Shown here: one piece after another, positions 59,961 through 64,000 of the stretch
Numbering within the stretch: the stretch's first letter is position 1
Layout of the letters: each line of letters starts with the position of its first letter
NCBI RefSeq assembly: GCF_014898055.3
Contig: NW_023604861.1
Coordinates: 97,900,083 to 97,964,082, forward strand
Direction: 5' to 3'
From: Talpa occidentalis
Lineage: Eukaryota; Chordata; Mammalia; Eulipotyphla; Talpidae
DNA length: 64,000 bases
Notes under the pieces: generated by a model
The model's input: only the letters and a program-made list of their open reading frames with translations
Database searches by the model: none
Told to the model about the DNA's origin: nothing
Position numbers and translations under genes: made by a program

Positions 59961-62280
59961 ATTTCATGGGCTCTTGAATTTCCGGTTCTATACAATAAAA
60001 ACTTGCTGCTACCGACAAGGCATTATCTACATCTCACCACAGACGTATAGGCATTCGAGAGGCAGCTTGCGCAGTCGTGTGGTAAATGCATAGAGTGCTT
60101 GAAGATTCTATAGAGTTGACTACAAAATAGCAATTAAAATGTCCCCAGATGTTCATTTTGATGATAAAATAGAAGGGTTCTGAAATGTAAGACAAAACCC
60201 ACTTCAGAAACACTCCATGCAGAAGGTATTCTAAATTTAACTGTAATATTAAGCTAATTTGTTGAACGAAAGCTACTGGGCTGGCATCTTTGGTTTTCAC
60301 TGTAATTCTCTTGAGACAGACAGGTTTGCTCTTGTAACTATGATTTTCCTTTTGCTTGTACATTATTCATAAGTTTCAAATGGCACCATCTGTCACAGTT
60401 TTCCCCCAGACATTGAAAACTTCCTCCATGTTGTATTATCGTTTGAATCTACAAATTCCTCCTCATAAGCAAACCTTAAAGTAACAAGTTCCAATGAGCT
60501 CATTCCTCTTCCTCCCTGTCCTACAGTTGTAGCTATGTCATTACATAATCACCAGTCTAGGGAATGGGGAAACAGGATTTAAGGCTGGCACAAATTAGAG
60601 TCCAGAGAACCACTTCTAGCACTACTGTCAAGGGTAGGCATCTTGGCCCCATTAGTCTGCAGTCCACTAACTTTCTCTTGGAGGCTAGGAAAAGAGAGGG
60701 TGGAGAAGATACTGGTTATTATTGGGTCACGAAGTGTAAGTATATCTGGGATAAAGAAATGAAATGGGGATTTAAAGAGCAACGCTGTAACTGCCACAGT
60801 GAGTTCACATGGGTTAGAGCAGTCTCTGCACAAAACAATCTTCCAGGGAGTTATTAACAAGCCCAAATTTCTAGAAGAAACGAAATCCCAACAATGTGAA
60901 ATCATTTGCCTGTAGTTCCAGGTCAAGACAAGGCCATCTTGGAACTTGATCCTGCTCAAGCCCTTTCTAGCCCTCTGCTGGGGTGATTCTGTGGTGGCAC
61001 AGGACCCAGTGGCCAGTGAGCAGTGGTGGGGGTGGAGTCTGGGACAGTCATGGGCCATTACTCTGAGGGGAAGCAAATGTCTGAGACCTTATTGACTAAA
61101 AACTCTGGCTGAAAAGAGAGAAAGCAGACATAGCCTATTTACTATAAATACATTAAATATTTATCAGCAGGTGAAGTCTTTTGGGAATCATTTAAAATAT
61201 TTATTTATTCAAATTATTCAAGTAATTGTCTTTCTCTTCAAGTGCACGTTGGGAATTTTGTGTGCCAGCCAGCGAGAAGAGGTCAATAAGCAAATGAGCA
61301 AAGCTTCCCATTATGAAAAAGAAAGTGCAAAACTGTGGATATTATCCCAAAGGAGACTGATGGACTTTTTGCCCAAACTAAAAAGGCAACATAGTCTTAA
61401 AGCAACAGTAGATAAATTCCCCAAGTCGGGACACCAGAAACAAATCCCTGGTTTCTGGCTAACACTGAGACACAGCACCTACTCAGAAGTGCTACGGGAG
61501 GAGGGCGAAAGGCTGGGGGCCAGGGTTATCTTTTTTTCCTCTGCATTCTCACTGAAAGGTGGGCACATGATCAAAGAGTGCAGAGGAACCAAGAGTCAGT
61601 GCCCTGCCCTTTATATCAGCTGTCTGGTCCCGTATGAAAGCATTTAGATATATTTTTTTAAAAGAAGCCAAATTTCCACTCTTCACAACACAATTTGAAA
61701 ATTCAGAACATGCTAACAGATTCAACAATTTCACTTTCAGATCAAAGTTCACCCATCCCAGATCATCTTAATATGTGGGGGCGGGCCATCTGCCTGCAGA
61801 AACATAAACAGCAGAACCCGTTCACACCATGCCAGCATTTCTGAAGCTACATTCTGCAGACCTCTCAGAGAACAACCACATTCTTAAGACTGTGGGTCAG
61901 GAAACACTGAGAAAGGTTTTGGGAAAATGCAGTAGCAAGCCTGTCCTGGGAAGCCAACAGAGTGACAGGCATATTTCATGATCAAGTGCAAGAAATGTTA
62001 GCCAAAATCCAGTTTTCAGGCAGTTGGCCTACACTCAATAAATACCAGCTAAAAGACAAACAGCAGTTCTGGGCGCTGATTCTGGGCCCAGAACAGAGGA
62101 CAGAAATCTGAGGATGGCAACAAGTTCAGTTATTCTATGATGATAAAGCCAGTTCAATACTGAAATGTGGCAGGCAGAAGGAAATTAGGGGAAAGTTCAG
62201 GCTAGAGAGGATGAATGCTGTGATAACTGGTAAAGGCCTGCAGAGAAAACACCTGTTCAATGCAGCCATTAAAATTAAGT
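59961..62280. other. Unassigned DNA, no gene supported
   Basis: Unique-looking and fairly repeat-poor. Frames at 60579-61076 minus and 61171-61647 plus lack motifs and splice context. 60060-60360 is a balanced non-repeat block that might be conserved. Confidence 0.45.
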
Positions 62281-62299
62281 TAAATTAAGTGTTAAAACT

Positions 62300-63896
62300 A
62301 GTGTTTAATATTAAAGTAAGATATGTACATGATTTAAATTTTGGTCTAAAAAAAAGACTTTCCCTTCTGCACTCTTCTCCATACCCTATAAAAAAAACTA
62401 CTGCTGACAATCTCCTATATCCGAGCAGACTGTGTGTGTGTGTGTGTGTCTGTGTGTGTCCATCCATTATTTTCTTTACACAAATAGAATCACAAAGCAT
62501 CTATATTTTAAACCTTGTTTTTTCATGTAATAATATACCCTTGAGCTCTTTTTATATCATACATTACCATCTTACCTCATTCTCTGTTACAATAACATAT
62601 AGAATTTCATTATACAGATCACCTACGTTTTATTTAACTATTCTCCTCTGATATAAAATAAGTGTCTGTTGTATATTTCTATGATAAACAATATTATACT
62701 TTAAAATATATTTTTGTTCTTCTACAAAGGTTATAGTATATCTTTAAGTATATTTCTGGAAGAGAAATCTTTGCTACAAAGGAAACAGTTACTAACAATT
62801 TTGACAAATAATGAGAATCAGAGATTATTGAAATAATAACAATGAAAACTATTAAAACCGAACAAAATATTGTACATCCCTAAGCACAAAATAACAGGTA
62901 AGGAACTAAGGAAGAAGAAAGTGTGTATTTCACTCTCTGTTCCCCAGAGCTACTGCCTGTCATCCTATCATGAGTAATTCCTGGAGGTTAAGGGCTGACT
63001 ATTTATTTGAGCCCTTTCTTGTTTCTTGATGTAGGCCTGTATTATATGCTAAATACTTTCCTCTTAATAACACTTTTGCTGCATCCCATAGGTTCTAGTA
63101 TCTCACATCTATATTTTCATTTGTTTCCAGGTATTTTTTAATTTCTCCTTTGATTTCCTCATTAACCCAATAGTCATACAGTCCATCCCTGTCTCCTGTT
63201 ACCTTGTTAGCTGGAAGTTTATTTTATCTGATATAAATATGGTCATTGCTGCCTTTTTTTTTTTTTTTTTTGAAGAGGTCTCATTTGCTAACAGGATTCT
63301 TTTCCAGTCATTTATTTTGAGCCTATGTTCATCTTTGGAGTTTAGCTGGGTCTCCTAGAGACCACAAAACATTGAGTGTTTCTTTTTTTCTAATCCAACC
63401 AGTCACTCTGCCTTTTGATTTGTGGGTTCAGTTCATTTAAATTTAGAATGTTTATTAATATATGGGGATTTGCTACTGTCATTTTGCTTTTAATTTTCTG
63501 GTTCTATCTATTTCCTTATTTGTTTATGGATTTTCTTCATTTTGATTTAGATAAGTCTTTCAACATTTCCTGTAGGAGTGGTCTAGTGTTTGCAAACTCC
63601 TTTAGCTTTAGATTATCTGGGAAGATCTTTACTTTTCCCTAATATCTGAAAGAGAATCTTGCAGGATATTGTATTCTTGAATGGCAGTTTTTATTTTTTA
63701 GTTTTTTTAATAGATCATTCCATTCTCCCCTTTGCCTGTAGTTTCTATTGAGAAGTTTGATGGACGAGTACCTTATAAGCTTCCTACTTTTTTCTGCTAT
63801 CCACTTTTTTCCCACTATCCACCTTTTCTTTGTCTTAAAGTCTTGCTAATTTCACTACGTTTCCAGGAAAACTTTATTGATTAAAAAAAAGTGGTG
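62300..63896 (-). mobile_element. Old antisense LINE (L1M-like) with (TG)n
   Basis: 62560-62700 (CCATCTTACCTCATTCTCTG, ACGTTTTATTTAACTATTCTCC) and 63000-63890 (TTGCTGCATCCCATAGGTTC, TTTCTCCTTTGATTTCCTC, AGGAGTGGTCTAGTGTTTGC) are phrases of antisense old LINEs. (TG)n/TC at 62430-62459 and poly(T) at 63257-63275. The SINE at 63897 follows. Confidence 0.65.
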
Positions 63897-64000
63897 GGCC
63901 TCCCCTGGTGGTGCAGGCGGTTGAGCGCAGCACTGTGTAGCTGTCCGCAGCCTCTGCAGCACCAGTTCCATCCAGGTCAGCCGGTGAGAATCCCACATGG
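63897..64000 (+). mobile_element. tRNA-derived SINE, cut by the window end
   Basis: Starts GGGCCTCCCCTGGTGGTGCAG and includes the box B region (AGTTCCATCC) and the CACATGG segment before the sequence ends. The middle (AGGTCAGCCGGTGAGAATCCC) matches the older variants. Confidence 0.88.

Noticed and set aside
60579..61076. 165-codon minus-strand open frame
   Set aside because: No motifs, and it overlaps a chance frame on the other strand. Not consistent with an acyl-CoA oxidase exon.
61171..61647. 158-codon plus-strand open frame
   Set aside because: It has no recognisable domain, low-complexity hydrophobic start, no splice or promoter context and no sign of codon bias. A chance frame of this length is expected in 64 kb.

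Overview
This is nuclear DNA from a placental mammal. It is AT-rich, almost free of open reading frames, and packed with LINE-1 (L1) copies of several ages, ancient MIR, L2 and MaLR-LTR remnants, and one abundant tRNA-derived SINE family with (TAAA)n tails. I do not recognise that SINE from any well-known order-specific family, so I do not name a species. It is clearly not Alu, B1/B2, carnivore SINEC, bovine-type Bov-tA or camelid vic-1. Its head somewhat resembles cetartiodactyl CHR elements, but its body does not.

The only host gene I can support runs on the minus strand. Three consecutive exons (40808-40924, 39761-39914, 15102-15191) have canonical AG/GT borders and matching phases. Together they encode about 120 residues of the C-terminal FAD/catalytic part of an acyl-CoA oxidase, most likely ACOXL. 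The exons include the GGxGY glycine motif, split exactly by a 24.6 kb intron, and the FEGDN segment that carries the presumed catalytic glutamate. Everything else lies within or between introns of this gene. I found no promoter, first exon, last exon or polyadenylation site for it, so the gene continues beyond both ends.

Layout. 0.6-14.3 kb: antisense old L1s in series, interrupted by SINEs, by a short L1 tail, and by the youngest element of the window, a 3.3 kb 5'-truncated L1 (5538-8814) with a 17 bp perfect target-site duplication (TSD) and an open frame of more than 900 codons. 14.3-21.2 kb: exon 15102-15191 and mostly unique intron, with two SINEs. 21.2-23.1 kb: an L1 with a nested SINE, then an MLT1-like LTR. 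23.1-28.4 kb: old L2/L1 sequence split by a twin-primed (5'-inverted) L1. 28.4-43 kb: low-repeat intron with MIR pieces and two exons. 43.1-45.6 kb: two SINE pairs. 45.6-50 kb: mostly unique. 50-64 kb: old L1s in both orientations with four more SINE copies, the last cut by the window edge.

I saw no novel gene system, no tRNA or rRNA gene and no CRISPR array. The points most worth a second look are the apparently unnamed SINE family with its 12-nt diagnostic indel, the change of L1 3' end between young and older copies, and the pair of competing splice donors in the ACOXL exon at 39.8 kb.
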